From contig WPIO01000040.1 in the NCBI GenBank assembly GCA_009760855.2, positions 2,137,001 through 2,201,000 of the forward strand: a DNA stretch of 64,000 nucleotides, in the 5' to 3' direction. The position numbers and the translations under genes were made by a program. Every line of letters begins with the position of its first letter. Positions within the stretch are counted from its first letter, which is position 1. Shown here piece by piece: positions 62,131-64,000 of the stretch. Under the pieces are notes generated by a model. The model saw nothing but the letters and a program-made list of their open reading frames with translations. It searched no databases and was not told the origin of the DNA. This DNA comes from Cristatella mucedo (taxonomy: Eukaryota; Bryozoa; Phylactolaemata; Cristatellidae).

Positions 62131-62944
62131 GTGCCATGTTTTCCGACGCGATCACCGATGAAAACCAACAGGATCCGCTTAGACCTTCTCACGCCGGCTC
62201 CTCGCGAGACGGCGTTTTGAGCTGCAATGGCTCATATTTATTTACTCGTTATTTACATTTATGTACGCTCGTGATAGCGCTTCAAGCTCGCGGCTGCAGC
62301 CAGTGTGGCACGTTTCTCAAAAGCCACCCGCGTTCTTGCACCGACGGCGAGCGACGCGACGCTCTGATCTTGGCCACGCGCGAGTTCTCGACGCGATGCT
62401 CGGCAGTGGGCCAGCGCCCAATAGCTCGGGTGCCAACCATTTCCTCGCGTGGGCGCGACGGAATCAGTACGCAAATTTCCCCTTCCAATCGTCCGCATCA
62501 GTTGAGGTTTTCCTTTGCACGAGCAAATAACCCAAAGCAATTTAGCAGTGCTATGCAAACAGTATTGGCGAGGCTATTTCCGTTACGTTTCTCAAAGCTA
62601 CGAACTTGAAAGTAAGACATTTTATCGAATAGCATCGGTCACAGTCTTCCTAATATATTTCGTAGAAACACTCCACTTATAGAACATAGTGGCGACTTAA
62701 AGACTAAATCAATTGAAAGTCTAAACGCACCAGGAAGCTGAGAAATACCGCGTGTTCAAGCACTATTGGCAAATGCCACTAATGCCAGTCAGATAGCCGA
62801 TGCATTTGCAAGATGGCGAATTATTTCCTTGACACTGTAACTAACCAATTCCCGCGCTGGATTTGCACATAAACGTTTATTGGATTTTAAAGTGACATGG
62901 ATTTTCGTTCTCCAAGGGTGCTGCCTCAACTGTATCATTGATAC
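62131..62944. other. Intergenic, nothing assigned
   Basis: No recognisable gene or repeat up to the LINE. Confidence 0.45.
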
Positions 62945-64000
62945 TCTATACACTCATATACCGAAACCTCACACCTTGCTAGTAAGTTCCAGTCTGGCTT
63001 TAAAGCTAATCACTCCAAAGAGTCAGCATTGCCTAGGGTATACAACGACCTACTTAGGAATGCAGACATGGGTAGAGTGTCTCTGCTTGTTTTGCTCGAT
63101 CTTTCGGCAGCTTTTGATACCATCGATCACAAAGTACTTCTAGAGCGCCTCTCATCTCGCCTGGGCATCACTGGCACTGCTCTGCAATGGTTCAGGTCCT
63201 ATCTCAGTGGGAGACTCTCAGTGGGAGTATTGACGTGAATGGACAAAAATCATCTGAGGTGCCTCTGAAATATGGAGTACCTCAGGGCTCCGTGCTAGAT
63301 CCGATTCTTTTCACGGTTTATACTCTGCCTCTTGCTGATGTGATTGCCAAGCACAGTCTAGGCTTTCACTTCTATGCGGATGACACTCAGTTGTACCTTT
63401 GCTTTGATCCCTCCCAGCCTTCGACCACCTCAAACTCTCTCCACTAACTTGCTGCATGTATTGATGACATTAGCACATGGAGGGCAGCAAATTTTCCAAA
63501 ACTAAACGATGACAAAACTAACTTACTAGTTATGGGCAAACCCAGTGTGATTCACAAATTTGAAAGGCTGACGCTCGAAATTGGCTCTGCCAGCATATCT
63601 CCAGTTGAATCAGCTCGAAATCTAGGTGTCATATTCCAAAGCGACCTCTCGTTAGACGACCACATCAGCTCCACAATCAAATCTGCCTATTTTCAGCTTC
63701 ATAACATTGCTAAAATTAGGGCTTGCTTAGATAAGGTTACCACGTCCAAGTTGGTCCATGCATTTGTGACATCTCGTCTCGACTTCTGCAACTCACTGCT
63801 TACTGGCCTACCAGCATGTGCGATCAGGCGATTGCAGCTGGTGCAAAACTCTGCAGCTAGGCTTGTCTGTCGTGAGCGTCGCAGTTGCCACATTACTCCA
63901 CTTCTCGCCGACCTGCACTGGCTACCAGTGAGGCAACGGATTGACTTCAAGGTTTTGTCGCTCACTTTTAGGTCTCTTCATTCTATGGCTCCAGCCTATC
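62945..64000 (+). mobile_element. L2/CR1-like LINE reverse transcriptase to 3' region (runs off right edge)
   Basis: Begins inside the RT domain at the sequence also found at 40729 in the other LINE (tcatat(a/t)(c/t)cgaaacctcac). RT motifs in order: VLLDLSAAFDTIDHKVLLER (63090-63150), WFRSYLSGR (63190), GVPQGSVLDPILFTVY (63265-63320) and the catalytic YADD (63373-63384). After the RT: TTSKLVHAFVTSRLDFCNSL and LADLHWLPV up to the edge. Frame changes near 63020 and 63230, and a stop at 63447, show that it is not active. Confidence 0.93.

Overview
This is nuclear DNA from a metazoan, most likely an invertebrate; a sponge or another early-branching or marine animal would fit, but the sequence does not settle the species. 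The evidence is split genes with GT-AG introns, a 14-exon ciliary gene of the PIBF1/CEP90 family, two tRNA-derived SINE families, L2/CR1-like LINE fragments, very long (GA)n/(CT)n microsatellites, and AT-rich virus-like remnants.

Left third (1-33.3 kb): three genes lie head to tail on the minus strand. The best supported is a complete PIBF1 orthologue (about 21.8 to 9.5 kb, 14 exons, about 725 aa) whose exon phases all join in frame. Downstream of it lies gene A (about 9.3 kb to beyond the left edge). It is a long Ala/Ser/Pro/Gly-rich protein whose exons at 8267-8409, 5802-6488, 3859-4590 and 1-2228 join in compatible phases and stay open, and whose N-terminal part holds an amphipathic helix with the spacing of a PKA-RII anchoring (AKAP) helix. 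Upstream lies gene B: a 310-bp first coding exon (32994-33303) and a giant GC-rich exon (about 24.6-30.8 kb, over 2,000 codons) of unrecognised low-complexity sequence with an internally repeated motif.

Middle (33-50 kb): a CpG-rich patch near 35 kb may be the gene B promoter. Beyond it lies repeat-rich DNA with several L2/CR1-like LINE fragments, (TA)n and (CT)n blocks, and two AT-rich virus-like pieces on the minus strand. One (about 41.5-44.9 kb) is badly broken and interrupted by a LINE 3' end. The other (47465-48587) carries a YqaJ-type recombinase fragment and a repeat-containing fibre-like gene, and lies between 113-bp direct repeats.

Right part (50-64 kb): a minus-strand RING/B-box (TRIM-like) gene at 56.0-57.4 kb is followed downstream by an exon that looks like a beta-propeller (50954-52086) and may belong to the same gene. 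On the plus strand there is a CUB-like exon near 61.5 kb. A LINE reverse-transcriptase fragment runs off the right edge.

The most unusual observations are the long reading frames flanking PIBF1, the AKAP-like helix of gene A, the virus-like segment between direct repeats, the 3'-tail sequence shared by the SINE and LINE families, and a perfect 45-bp palindrome inside a PIBF1 intron.
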